Source of the DNA: Candidatus Kerfeldbacteria bacterium CG15_BIG_FIL_POST_REV_8_21_14_020_45_12 | GTDB taxonomy: Bacteria; Patescibacteriota; Patescibacteriia; UBA9570; XYC2-FULL-38-9 | Reading direction: 5' to 3' | DNA: 42,083 nucleotides | Assembly: GCA_002781785.1 (NCBI GenBank) | Contig: PFGC01000020.1 | Coordinates: 1-42,083 of the forward strand | Made by a program: the position numbers and the translations under genes | The notes under the pieces: generated by a model | Told to the model about the DNA's origin: nothing | The model's input: the letters and a program-made list of their open reading frames with translations, nothing else | Database searches by the model: none | In this document: positions 31,201 to 41,885 of the stretch, one piece after another | Layout: each line of letters opens with the position of its first letter | How positions within the stretch are numbered: position 1 is the first letter of the stretch

Positions 31201-31831
31201 AGAAACTCTTCCCGGTTGGCGTCCAGAGGACGCTCCATCTGCTCGAAAAGCGGCTAAGGCAGCTATGCAAGCAGATAGACAAACAGCACACCAGGAGGTG
31301 GTTGAGAGTGCTCGAGAGATAGCTGAGCTTGAGGATCAGGTCTTCAAAATTCCAGAACATATTAATCCAGAAACTGTAGCCCAATTCGAGGCAACGGGCA
31401 CCCTTCACAGTGGTGATACTACTGCCGTTTTTGAGCACATTCGGGGGAAACGTTTTTCAGTGACCTTAACGGAGATGCCGGATCAGGAGTCAGCTGTGAC
31501 TAGTTATTTGGGCGACGATTACCGCGAAGTTATTCGGAGAAATCTGCACCTACATACAATTCATGATGCCAGGCCTATGATAGTTGAGGTAGAAGGTCAT
31601 ACACGAAAATTAGCTGGCCTGCTTGAGATCAAAAAAACAATGATCGAAAATGGACTAACTAAAACCCCTCAGTTCAGAGTATTAGATAAAGCCATCGATC
31701 AGACACAACGTGATGTTACCCAATACGGACGAGTAATGTGGGACGACCCTGGCTACGGTAAGATGTCCGCCCAGCAAATTCGATCTCTGTTTATTTCTAC
31801 GGGAACTGGCAGTCCGCCGTCTCGCCGTTAA
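28238..31831 (+). CDS. Large (1197 aa) hypothetical protein: coiled-coil N-terminus, Gly/Ala-rich hydrophobic segments, three diverged C-terminal repeats
   Basis: Single long ORF, no recognised enzymatic motif; see repeat features. Confidence 0.85.
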   Translation: MAEPMRQTETHDQVPESVELVEDKALTPEIVESVPGQLEERASVRVLEFKQRGAGSAEVANPSEQSDLASLEGAVHAVEQQLYKKLEAARVRLQSAREASAKVKFWDRSAMREAKADVEEATEDYQSLMTEHQDSRAAQLIQRREQRVQAERDNRQRKSLFSRVGQRLTKDAGRVLSEDAQAQERLTNVTEQYDEAAAEVVADHISLALQEMGALADQRAIAEHAETNAIYQAYKSLSEMNLQAVLKSLGTDWEPSSWRGRLAAKGLNARLLVNLSLVGGGLVAGATGFGAAAGGLLVTKRLLSGLASGSGTFDLAGMLRQRKLNKEVAKRLDKESPANLSTEDLNNYIAQLESAAIVNGRRPTMDRMYQRLQSERGRRWSADHQSEGLAPPEKAADAMQQELASMMQDADKRFLDFERGDRDAQARFKVYGAAVGVLIGSGEHVRLLKGLVGTAYAAEPGADAFIAALEAGSLPDGFTIDGAQAALKHLVEISSTTSLGDMKMLLVDGGTIVQNGDTLGFQMATGELISLDSPEAFARVPQLSELLSAADSLETPAELAEVPLSTDVQPPAVDVVHSVPAGDVRVGDITELTADKISGADTVHFTVDGTGVTLDYKDGVYEFVRDNANARGIRPGVVVDGFDRLAKAHAGRADSSFVFGTSVRLSRYSDMLKVIEQMREAGLADTPQFASLQTQIAAESASITHDYGNVLVSPIIAPEAPAASAIPDKLPGTSTATASTDLRGSDLAHDSLDSTPVPTSHFDTATGGFTMTQGAEGYTFTFPDPSTHFSPGLARDDFIDIAKAHAEKGSSGFVIGTQMSFGRLEQLLQANQALESAGLANQPQQVALAAEIQSHINSMAREYGNVFNSDLMGHPGMPDTVRTPNFAALAYEKLPDLTGARAVERAADWQESGKTPSGLFDDEWDRATKRAISPVTPGKVVDGFARGVRGTDDSLNRTLDVGAYKAQDWVDDNIAPNTDPTAQLPVDQETLPGWRPEDAPSARKAAKAAMQADRQTAHQEVVESAREIAELEDQVFKIPEHINPETVAQFEATGTLHSGDTTAVFEHIRGKRFSVTLTEMPDQESAVTSYLGDDYREVIRRNLHLHTIHDARPMIVEVEGHTRKLAGLLEIKKTMIENGLTKTPQFRVLDKAIDQTQRDVTQYGRVMWDDPGYGKMSAQQIRSLFISTGTGSPPSRR
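30031..30377 (+). repeat. Protein-level repeat copy 1 in the 1197-aa protein
   Basis: 'HFTVDG...LAKAHAGRADSSFVFGTSVRLSRYSDMLKVIEQMREAGLADTPQFASLQTQIAAESASITHDYGNVLVS'. Confidence 0.8.
30529..30846 (+). repeat. Protein-level repeat copy 2
   Basis: 'GFTMTQ...IAKAHAEKGSSGFVIGTQMSFGRLEQLLQANQALESAGLANQPQQVALAAEIQSHINSMAREYGNVFNS'. Confidence 0.8.
31450..31752 (+). repeat. Protein-level repeat copy 3 (most diverged)
   Basis: 'RFSVTLTEM...HTIHDARPMIVEVEGHTRKLAGLLEIKKTMIENGLTKTPQFRVLDKAIDQTQRDVTQYGRVMWDDP'. Confidence 0.65.
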
Positions 31832-31847
31832 TTGACCTAACTCTCAG

Positions 31848-34760
31848 ATGCCGGCATCTTCGCAAAGCACCATTCTGGATGGTTTGAATCATGAACAAGA
31901 GACGGCCGTCGTCCACAAGACTGGGCCGCTACTTATAATTGCCGGAGCCGGCACCGGAAAGACTACTGTAGTGACACGTCGGATCGCTCAACTGATTACC
32001 TCCGGAGAAGCTCGGGCTGACCAAATCCTAGCCCTCACCTTTACTGATAAGGCTGCTGGAGAAATGGAAGAGCGGGTAGATGCACTACTGCCCATGGGTT
32101 ATCTTGATTTATGGGTATCTACGTTTCATGCTTTCGGTGAGCGTGTTTTAAAAGACCATGCGCTGGATATTGGTCTATCAAATGACTTTAGGCTCTTAAC
32201 GGATACCGATCAGTGGTTATTACTACGAAGTCATATCGACGAGTTTGAGCTTGATTACTACAAACCCAAAGGCAATCCAACTAAATTTGTGCAGGCGCTA
32301 ATATCACATTTTTCCAGACTTAAAGATGAGGACATCACCCCCGCGCGCTACCTAGCCTACGCTAAGAATTTAAACAGCAGAGTATCACCTCTGTTAGAAA
32401 AAAAGGCTCGCACCGATGAAGAGCAGGCCCAGGTTGATGAGGCGGCTAGAGTTACCGAAGTTGCCGCAGCTTATGAACGTTACCAGCAGCTACTGCGTGA
32501 GGAAAATGCCATGGATTTTGGGGATTTAATTGTAGAGACCATTCATTTGTTTAATGAGAGGCCAGCCTTGCTTGATAAATTTCGTAAGCAGTTTAAGTAC
32601 ATATTGGTCGACGAATTCCAGGACACCAATTTCGCTCAGTACGATTTGATAAAGCTGTTGGCAGCACCTGAGAATAATTTAACCGTTGTAGCCGACGATG
32701 ACCAGTCCATTTACAGATTTCGTGGAGCATCGATGAGTAATATTGTAATTTTCAAAAAAGATTTTCCTGAGGCCGAAGAAGTTTCTCTGGTGCAAAACTA
32801 TAGATCAGCTCAGGAAATTTTGGACTTGGCACACAGCTTTATTCAGAGTAACAATCCTCACCGACTCGAAGTTTCTTTAGATATTGATAAGCGCCTCAAA
32901 AGCAACACTAAGGAGTCGGCTGTTATTGAACATCTTCATAGCCAGTCACTCACGGGCGAGGCTCAGCTGGTTATGAAAAAGATTCTAGAGCTTAAAGAAG
33001 CTCGTCCTGAGACCTCCTGGAGCGATTTTGCGATCTTGGTAAGAGCTAACGATTCGGCCCAGGCCTTCATTCCATATCTAGAACGAGCCAATGTGCCATA
33101 TCAGTTCCTAGCATCAAAAGGGCTATTCACCAAGTCAGTCATTCTAGATATTATCGCTGTACTTAAGTTACTCGATGACTATCACGAATCCAGAGCTATG
33201 TACCGCTACCTCACGCTAGATTTGTGGGGAATAGCCCATGAGGACGTTTTGGCTATTATGCAACACGGTAGTAAGTACACTGAATCGATTTATGAAACCT
33301 GCCTTAATGTTCAAGAGGTACCAAGTGTTTCTGAGGCTGGACGTTTACAGGTAGAAAAACTACTGGGGCATTTAAAAACACTTACCAAGGAGGCTCGTTA
33401 TAAATCCGTTGGCGAAATTATTTTAATGTTCCTTGAGCAGTCAGGCTATCTTAAACTTATCACTAACCAAGAAGAGTCCTTAGCCACGGAGAATATTCTG
33501 TATCTCAATCAGTTTTACAAGTATGTTGAGGCTTTCGAAAAGGCTCACAGTGAAAAAACGGTTCGTAATTTTGTATTCGAGCTCGTGGCTATGATAGAAG
33601 CTGGCGAGCAGGGTAGACTCTTGCCAGACCTGGATGAGGGGCCGGAGTCAGTAAAAATTATGACAGTGCACGCCGCTAAAGGGCTTGAGTTTGAGTGTGT
33701 ATTTGTTGTAAACCTAGTTGATAAAAGGTTTCCAGCGATCGGGCGCAAGGAAGCTATTCCAGTTCCAGAAGATCTTGTTAAAGATGTGCCACAAGGGGAT
33801 GGTGAATGGCATTTAGAGGAGGAGAGGCGGCTATTTTATGTGGCCATAACTCGAGCTAAGTCCGGACTGTTTTTGACCAGTGGTGAAGATTACGGCGGTG
33901 TCCGTAAGAAAAAACCCTCTCGCTTTTTAGTAGAGGCTGGATTTGTAGACACCAGACCTGAGCCAACCGGAGAGGTTGTCTTTCAGCCTGTTAGTCATGT
34001 TTCACCTGAGCTGGCGAGCCGAGAGCGATCTTACCTGCCGGACACATTTAGCTTCACCGATCTTGATACTTACGATGTTTGTCCTTGGAAATATCGCTTT
34101 CGCTATGTTTTGAAGGTGCCATCCAAATCCGGTTACCAAGCCTCATTCGGAAAAGCTGTACATAATACTTTGTATGAGTTCTTTCGCCGCATGAAAGAAC
34201 ATCCCAGCAAGATCGCACCAACCTTGTCAGATCTCCTTGAAATATATGAAGCTAAGTGGATAGACGAATGGTTTAATAGCAAAAAACAACGCGATAACTA
34301 TAAAACCAAAGGGGCTCAAATGCTGGAAGAATTTTACGATTTACATAAAGCTGCTTGGCCATCCGTGTTGCATCTTGAGGAGCGTTTTCGAGTTCCTTTG
34401 GGTGAATATACGATCAAGGGGGCGATAGACCGGGTCGATACTGTTGAGGGTGGGGTAGAGGTGATTGATTATAAAACAGGCACGCCCCCTAAGACCGGTA
34501 AGAAGGATCAGAAGCAGCTTTACCTATACGCCTTAGCCCTCCAACAAATCTTTGAGGAAGCACCTACCAAGCTGACTTACTACTTTCTCGAAAATAATAT
34601 TGAATTATCCACGGATTTTGATGCCGAGAAAATGCAGTCAGTTCAGGAATGGGCCCTGCAGATTATTGAGAAAATTCAATCAGCTAACTTTGAGCCGACG
34701 CCTAGTCAGCAAGTCTGTAAACATTGCGACTACCGAGAAATCTGCGAATATAGAAAGTAA
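31848..34760 (+). CDS. UvrD/PcrA-family SF1 helicase fused to a C-terminal PD-(D/E)XK nuclease with a Fe-S-type Cys motif
   Basis: 'IAGAGTGKTTVVTRRIAQLI', 'ILVDEFQDTNFAQYDLI', 'VADDDQSIYRFRGAS', 'MTVHAAKGLEFECVFVV', then 'GAIDRVDTVEGGVEVIDYKTG' and 'YDVCPWKYRF...QVCKHCDYREICEYRK'. Confidence 0.93.
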   Translation: MPASSQSTILDGLNHEQETAVVHKTGPLLIIAGAGTGKTTVVTRRIAQLITSGEARADQILALTFTDKAAGEMEERVDALLPMGYLDLWVSTFHAFGERVLKDHALDIGLSNDFRLLTDTDQWLLLRSHIDEFELDYYKPKGNPTKFVQALISHFSRLKDEDITPARYLAYAKNLNSRVSPLLEKKARTDEEQAQVDEAARVTEVAAAYERYQQLLREENAMDFGDLIVETIHLFNERPALLDKFRKQFKYILVDEFQDTNFAQYDLIKLLAAPENNLTVVADDDQSIYRFRGASMSNIVIFKKDFPEAEEVSLVQNYRSAQEILDLAHSFIQSNNPHRLEVSLDIDKRLKSNTKESAVIEHLHSQSLTGEAQLVMKKILELKEARPETSWSDFAILVRANDSAQAFIPYLERANVPYQFLASKGLFTKSVILDIIAVLKLLDDYHESRAMYRYLTLDLWGIAHEDVLAIMQHGSKYTESIYETCLNVQEVPSVSEAGRLQVEKLLGHLKTLTKEARYKSVGEIILMFLEQSGYLKLITNQEESLATENILYLNQFYKYVEAFEKAHSEKTVRNFVFELVAMIEAGEQGRLLPDLDEGPESVKIMTVHAAKGLEFECVFVVNLVDKRFPAIGRKEAIPVPEDLVKDVPQGDGEWHLEEERRLFYVAITRAKSGLFLTSGEDYGGVRKKKPSRFLVEAGFVDTRPEPTGEVVFQPVSHVSPELASRERSYLPDTFSFTDLDTYDVCPWKYRFRYVLKVPSKSGYQASFGKAVHNTLYEFFRRMKEHPSKIAPTLSDLLEIYEAKWIDEWFNSKKQRDNYKTKGAQMLEEFYDLHKAAWPSVLHLEERFRVPLGEYTIKGAIDRVDTVEGGVEVIDYKTGTPPKTGKKDQKQLYLYALALQQIFEEAPTKLTYYFLENNIELSTDFDAEKMQSVQEWALQIIEKIQSANFEPTPSQQVCKHCDYREICEYRK

Positions 34761-34762
34761 AG

Positions 34763-35224
34763 ATGAGATCACCAAGAAAAATAGAATTTTCACCAAGAGC
34801 TCGCGCTGTCGAAGCGGTAGAACTTGTGACCGGTCCCATCTGGAACTCTTGGCGGCCAGAGACCATTGTCTCAGAGCAAAAGTGGCTGACTATTAGACAG
34901 CAAGTAGAGGAAGATATCGCTCAGCCTATTATTGATGAACAAGGCGATGATCCTTTGGGTTACATGACAGATGAGGGGATGTCGGTTGGATTTTACGAAG
35001 ATGTAGCCAAGGACACCAAGAATGCCGTTAAGTATTTAGGCCTGTTTGCACCAAATATTGTTAAGCCATGGCTCGGGGACCCTAACCCGCTTCCATTTGA
35101 AGCCAGTGAAACCCAAGAAGATGAATACGAAGAAGAAGACCCACTTCCATACTCGTCCATCATTCAGGAAATAGCAGAAGCAGAAGGTGGTCCGACGGCA
35201 GATATTTTTATTTCAGCCCCATGA
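34763..35224 (+). CDS. Hypothetical protein, N-terminus resembling the 'RAV' family
   Basis: 'MRSPRKIEFSPRARAVEAVELV'; acidic C-terminus; in-frame continuation past the TGA (see findings). Confidence 0.5.
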   Translation: MRSPRKIEFSPRARAVEAVELVTGPIWNSWRPETIVSEQKWLTIRQQVEEDIAQPIIDEQGDDPLGYMTDEGMSVGFYEDVAKDTKNAVKYLGLFAPNIVKPWLGDPNPLPFEASETQEDEYEEEDPLPYSSIIQEIAEAEGGPTADIFISAP

Positions 35225-35275
35225 CTGCTGATTGATAAGTCAATTCCAAGACCTAGTGTAGAGGAGCTGGATTCT

Positions 35276-35755
35276 GTGGTCCTAAAAAGGATTGAATCAG
35301 CTAGCGAGGCTGTAGTTGGAACTTATCGATTTGTAGAGGAGTACGTTCTGGGTGTAGCAGAGTCAGTAATTCTTAGGCAAATGCTAGCTGGACTCAATAG
35401 AGACCATCCGTTTGAACTGCAGATATTTGAAGAAGCTTTAGCCGAAAAACTTAGAGAATCTAATGCTAAACAAGTCTCAGTTTTATCTATCAGGCAGCTA
35501 CTTCAGGCCGCGTCACTCTTTGCGATTATCTCTCCCAAAATTCTAAGCGTCATACGTGAGTGCAGTTTTATAACTGAAGCTGCTTTACAAAGTCTACAGC
35601 GAAGACTAGACCTATCGGCGGACACGACAATAATAAACTATCTTCTAGCACACAACATAGAAAGGGTAGACTTGGTGCCAGGGGGTAGCTTCGAGATTAT
35701 CTACGGCGGTTCAATGCTTGAGATACCCGATCTTCCTGCTCGCAGCGCCATATGA
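35276..35755 (+). CDS. Hypothetical protein; same frame as 34763-35224 across one TGA
   Basis: ORF from GTG 35276; the frame is open back to 35225. Helical. Confidence 0.45.
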   Translation: MVLKRIESASEAVVGTYRFVEEYVLGVAESVILRQMLAGLNRDHPFELQIFEEALAEKLRESNAKQVSVLSIRQLLQAASLFAIISPKILSVIRECSFITEAALQSLQRRLDLSADTTIINYLLAHNIERVDLVPGGSFEIIYGGSMLEIPDLPARSAI

Positions 35756-35809
35756 GCTAGAGGTAAGCTCTCACCATTACTACCTTCAATTCTAATCTAA
35801 ATAGAAGCA

Positions 35810-35838
35810 TTGTAGTTAAGGTCAATAAATGGTATAGT
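35810..35838 (+). promoter_or_regulatory. Sigma70-type promoter upstream of the 35848 gene
   Basis: TTGTAG (35810-35815), 17 nt, TATAGT (35833-35838). ATG at 35848 implies a leader of only a few nt. Confidence 0.65.
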
Positions 35839-35847
35839 ATCGCAACT

Positions 35848-36303
35848 ATGACGCTTAAGCGCTATCTTCTAACTATGGGGCTAACCACTCTGATTTGCTG
35901 GGTGGCCTTTATTGTTGTGCTTTTCAGAATTGATCCAGACACTGGCGGAACCATAGGGCTATTGCTATTTTTTACCTCCATGTTTTTTGCTGCCTGGGGA
36001 ACGCTAAGTCTTATTGGCTTTCTAGTTCGTTTTCTGCTGTTTCGTAACACGGTTCCTTTTAGATATATTGGAACCTCCTTACGACAAGCACTTTGGTTTG
36101 CCACATTGCTGTGTTTAACGCTATTCTTGGTTAGTCAAGAGTTACTAAGTTGGTGGATGACAATCCTGCTCATTATAGGTCTTTGCGTCTTGGAGGCGTT
36201 CTTTTTAGCCAGATCGCTAGAAGCCAGATATGACAAAAGACGAGCAGCCCGAGCTGAAAAAAGGCACACCAGAGCTGAATCTAAAGCCGAACACATCAAA
36301 TGA
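35848..36303 (+). CDS. Hypothetical membrane protein (4 TM) with basic C-terminus
   Basis: Four hydrophobic segments; C-terminal 'RYDKRRAARAEKRHTRAESKAEHIK'; overlaps the pheS start. Confidence 0.7.
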   Translation: MTLKRYLLTMGLTTLICWVAFIVVLFRIDPDTGGTIGLLLFFTSMFFAAWGTLSLIGFLVRFLLFRNTVPFRYIGTSLRQALWFATLLCLTLFLVSQELLSWWMTILLIIGLCVLEAFFLARSLEARYDKRRAARAEKRHTRAESKAEHIK

Positions 36304-37358
36304 AACAATCACTTTCCAAAATTGAATCAGCCTTCCTAGAAGAAATTTCACAGGTCAGCGACGCAGATAAGATTGAAGAGATTAGAGTATCCTATTTAGG
36401 TAGAAAAGCTGGCCAGCTGACAGTGCTTTTGCGTGGACTTAAAGATTTATCAATTGAGGAGAAGAAGTTAATAGGACCAGCTGCAAATCTACTTCGCCAA
36501 AAAATTGAGTCGACTCTAACGGAAGCTCTACAAAAAGCAGGTTCGAGCGCAGTGCCCGAATTCGATCTCAGTTTACCTGGTAAAATTTCACAGGATAAAA
36601 GTTTAGGGCACTTACATCCCATTACCCAAATTAATAGGGAGTTAATAAGAATTTTTCAATCGATGGGTTTTCAGGTTCTGGAAGGTCCTGAACTTGATAA
36701 TGATTACTATAATTTTGAAGGGTTGAACTTTCCATTTGATCATCCAGCCCGTGATATTCAAGATACCTTCTTTATTGATTCAAAAATTACACGCGAAGAG
36801 CCTCGAGATTTTACCAGGAACGACTGGGTTATGCGCACTCAAACCTCAAATATGCAGGTGAGAGTGCTGGAGCAAGCCGAGCCACCTGTGCGCTGCATTA
36901 TTCCCGGGAGAGTATTTAGAAACGAGGCCATTGACGCTACACATGAACATACCTTTTATCAATTGGAAGGTTTTGTAGTTGATGAAAATATTAACATAGG
37001 TCAATTGGTTTGGACCTTGAAAGAAATCTTTCGTCAGATATTCAAACAAGAAGTAAAACTACGATTACGTCCAGGGTTTTTCCCGTTCGTTGAACCAGGC
37101 TACGAAGTAGATATGTTTTGCGTGTTTTGTGGCGGAAGTGACGTTAGCTGCAAAGTTTGCAAAGGACTTGGCTGGGTGGAAATGCTTGGAGCAGGCATGA
37201 TTCATCCCAACGTTTTAGCAGCAGCCGGGTATGACGCTGGGCGTTACACCGGATTTGCTTTTGGAATCGGCACAGGACGTCTAGCCATGCTTAAATATAA
37301 TATTCCTGATTATCGACTCTACATGCAGGGCGATCTTCGATTCTTAGAGCAATTCTAG
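36300..37358 (+). CDS. pheS: Phenylalanyl-tRNA synthetase alpha subunit
   Basis: 'HPARDIQDTFFID', 'RTQTSNMQVRVLE', 'HEHTFYQLEGFVVDENI', 'GAGMIHPNVLAAAGYD', 'GFAFGIGTGRLAMLKYNIPDYRLYMQGDLRFLEQF'. Confidence 0.97.
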   Translation: MKQSLSKIESAFLEEISQVSDADKIEEIRVSYLGRKAGQLTVLLRGLKDLSIEEKKLIGPAANLLRQKIESTLTEALQKAGSSAVPEFDLSLPGKISQDKSLGHLHPITQINRELIRIFQSMGFQVLEGPELDNDYYNFEGLNFPFDHPARDIQDTFFIDSKITREEPRDFTRNDWVMRTQTSNMQVRVLEQAEPPVRCIIPGRVFRNEAIDATHEHTFYQLEGFVVDENINIGQLVWTLKEIFRQIFKQEVKLRLRPGFFPFVEPGYEVDMFCVFCGGSDVSCKVCKGLGWVEMLGAGMIHPNVLAAAGYDAGRYTGFAFGIGTGRLAMLKYNIPDYRLYMQGDLRFLEQF

Positions 37359-37365
37359 TAACTAT

Positions 37366-39738
37366 ATGATTTATTCCTATAATTGGTTACGAGAGTACGT
37401 AGCTGACATTCCTGAGGCAAAAAAACTAATGACTGAGCTTAGTCTCCATTCCGTTGAGGTTGAGGAAATAGATGAAGGTGGTATCGAGCTGGGCAATGTT
37501 GTGGTGGGGGAATTGATAGAGCGGCGCACTCATCCAAACGCTGATTCCCTGAACATTGGAATTTTTGATGTCGGCGAACCTGAGCCCAGGCAAATTATTT
37601 TTGGTGGAGTAGCCGCGCTAAAAGTAGGCGACAAGTTACCGGTTGCGCTAGCGCCAACTATTATTCCTGACGAGATTAAAATTAAAGAACGAAAACTCAG
37701 AGGCGAGTTATCTCAGGGCATGTGTTGCCTAAAGTCAGAATTAGGAATTCTCGATCGTGAGGAGGCCGTACATTTTTTTGAGCCAGATGTAATTAATGGA
37801 ACTCCAATAATTGGAGTTTTACCACTCAATGAAACAGTCATTGATATTGATAATAAGTCGATGACTCATCGGGCTGATCTGTTCTGCCACACCGGAATAG
37901 CTAGAGAGATATCAGCTGTCTTCAACCTATCTTTAAACTTACCAAAAACGGCGCCTCTACCTAAGGTAAAGCCAACGCTGGACATTAAGATAGCAGACAC
38001 CAACGATTGCCCTCGCTACATTGGAATTGAACTATCCGTTAACTTAGGTAAGTCACCTGACTTTATTTCTCAGCGTTTGCAGGCGTGTGGGGTCAAATCA
38101 ATCAATAATGTTGTTGATATCACCAACTACATTATGCTTGAGTTTGGCGAGCCCACTCATGCCTTTGATGCTGATAAGTTATCTGGAAATTCCATTGAAG
38201 TTCGTCGAGCCAGAACAGGGGAGACCATTGCCACGCTGGATCACGAGACCAAAACACTTACTGAAGACGTTTTACTGATTACAAACAATGATAAAGCCAT
38301 CGCTGTAGCTGGGGTCATCGGTGGGACAGAGTCAAGTGTCACTGATACTACAACTCGAATTATTCTGGAAGTAGCTAATTTTTCAGCCTTAACCGTTCGC
38401 CGTTCGGCCAAGATTGTGGGGCTGCGAACGGATGGCGCCTTGCGGTGGGAAAAAGGCCTATCTCCTGAGTTAGCCGAGCCAGCTGCCGCTCGTGCCGTTG
38501 AGTTACTTCTTGAGTATGCCGGCGCCAAAGTCATCGGTCTGACAGATGTGTATCCGAAGAAGCCGGAACTTACTCAAATATCCTTAAGCGCTGATTACCT
38601 ATCTCGGCTGTCTGGATTTGAATTCGAACCGAAGGTTGTACAGAAATTATTGACCGCACTTGGTTGTAAGGTGGTTACTAAGAAGTCTAAAACTGGTAAA
38701 GTTTACAACGTTGAAATTCCTTGGTGGCGAACTGACTTAGTAATTCGCGAGGATTTAGTTGAAGAGATTGTAAGGCTATACGGCGTAAACAAAATTCCAG
38801 AGCAGCAGTTAATAGGAGCTCTTAGTGTCCCTAATCAAGATCTAGAGCTTGAAATAATTTCAAAGATTCAGGATCACCTAGTGAGGTGTGGGTTAACAGA
38901 GACTTACAATTATTCATTTTACGGAGCGGACGATATTATAAAAATGGGGTGGGACGATCAAGTCGATCACTTGAGTATTCAGAATCCATTGTCCGAGGAC
39001 TTGAGGTATCTCCGCACTTCTATCCTGCCTCGCTTGCTAGACAATATTCGAACCAATCAAATGCAATCTTCATCGATTCAGCTCTTTGAGGTGGGCCATT
39101 TATATTTTTCGGATAGAGAAGTTAGACAATTAGCGTTAGTTATCAGTGGTGGCGCTGAGCCATACCGTGTCGCTCGAGGTCTGGCCGAAAGTCTGCTGTC
39201 TGCTTTGAATATAAATTTCACAACCTCTGTTATTGTTGAAGAGGCAAGCAAATGTCCTCGTTGGGGCATGTATCAGGGTAAGCAAGCTCTGCGATTTGAG
39301 TCTGCTGGAGAAAAGTTGGGCACCGCTGGAATATTGTCAGCCCAAGTCCAAAGCAATTGGGATATTCTAAGGGGAACCGCCTTCGTGACCTTGTCTATTC
39401 CAATCCTAGCCAAATATAGCTCGACCAAGCGCGCGATGCGACCGATTTCAATATTTCCGTCTGTCCCGTTAGACTTATCAGTTATCGTCGACGAATCTGT
39501 ACCCTGGGGTGATATTGAGGCTGTTGTGCGGAGTCATGGAAGTGACCTGCTTCAGTCTATTGAGGTTATTGATATATATCGAGGAGAGGCCATTCCAGTA
39601 GGAAAAAAGAGCTTGTCATTTAGGGTTATTCTCCAGTCTCAGCAGCAAACTTTAGAGATGTCAGCCATGGAAAAATGGCGAGATGGACTAGTTGTTGACT
39701 TGGGGAAAAAACTAGACGCCACCCTGCGGGATAAGTAG
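37366..39738 (+). CDS. pheT: Phenylalanyl-tRNA synthetase beta subunit
   Basis: N-terminal 'YSYNWLREYV', EMAP-like tRNA-binding domain, 'NNVVDITNYIMLEFGEPTHAFDADKL', C-terminal FDX-ACB 'RPISIFPSVPLDLSVIVDE'. Confidence 0.97.
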   Translation: MIYSYNWLREYVADIPEAKKLMTELSLHSVEVEEIDEGGIELGNVVVGELIERRTHPNADSLNIGIFDVGEPEPRQIIFGGVAALKVGDKLPVALAPTIIPDEIKIKERKLRGELSQGMCCLKSELGILDREEAVHFFEPDVINGTPIIGVLPLNETVIDIDNKSMTHRADLFCHTGIAREISAVFNLSLNLPKTAPLPKVKPTLDIKIADTNDCPRYIGIELSVNLGKSPDFISQRLQACGVKSINNVVDITNYIMLEFGEPTHAFDADKLSGNSIEVRRARTGETIATLDHETKTLTEDVLLITNNDKAIAVAGVIGGTESSVTDTTTRIILEVANFSALTVRRSAKIVGLRTDGALRWEKGLSPELAEPAAARAVELLLEYAGAKVIGLTDVYPKKPELTQISLSADYLSRLSGFEFEPKVVQKLLTALGCKVVTKKSKTGKVYNVEIPWWRTDLVIREDLVEEIVRLYGVNKIPEQQLIGALSVPNQDLELEIISKIQDHLVRCGLTETYNYSFYGADDIIKMGWDDQVDHLSIQNPLSEDLRYLRTSILPRLLDNIRTNQMQSSSIQLFEVGHLYFSDREVRQLALVISGGAEPYRVARGLAESLLSALNINFTTSVIVEEASKCPRWGMYQGKQALRFESAGEKLGTAGILSAQVQSNWDILRGTAFVTLSIPILAKYSSTKRAMRPISIFPSVPLDLSVIVDESVPWGDIEAVVRSHGSDLLQSIEVIDIYRGEAIPVGKKSLSFRVILQSQQQTLEMSAMEKWRDGLVVDLGKKLDATLRDK

Positions 39739-39773
39739 GCTAATATCAGCCTAGAATCAGTCAGTAACCTGAT

Positions 39774-41876
<2,103 letters not shown>

Positions 41877-41885
41877 ACCAAAAAC

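Noticed and set aside
34763-35755. Alternative genetic code (TGA = Gly, as in Gracilibacteria/Absconditabacteria)
   Set aside because: Many confident genes end in TGA with immediate ATGA coupling (for example at 3565, 5759, 11159, 15024), so TGA is a working stop here.
37100-37180. CxxC...CxxC in PheS (CVFCGGSDVSCKVCKG) as a novel zinc site
   Set aside because: To my recollection a Cys-rich loop before GW(x)E occurs in PheS from several bacterial groups, so I do not treat it as new.
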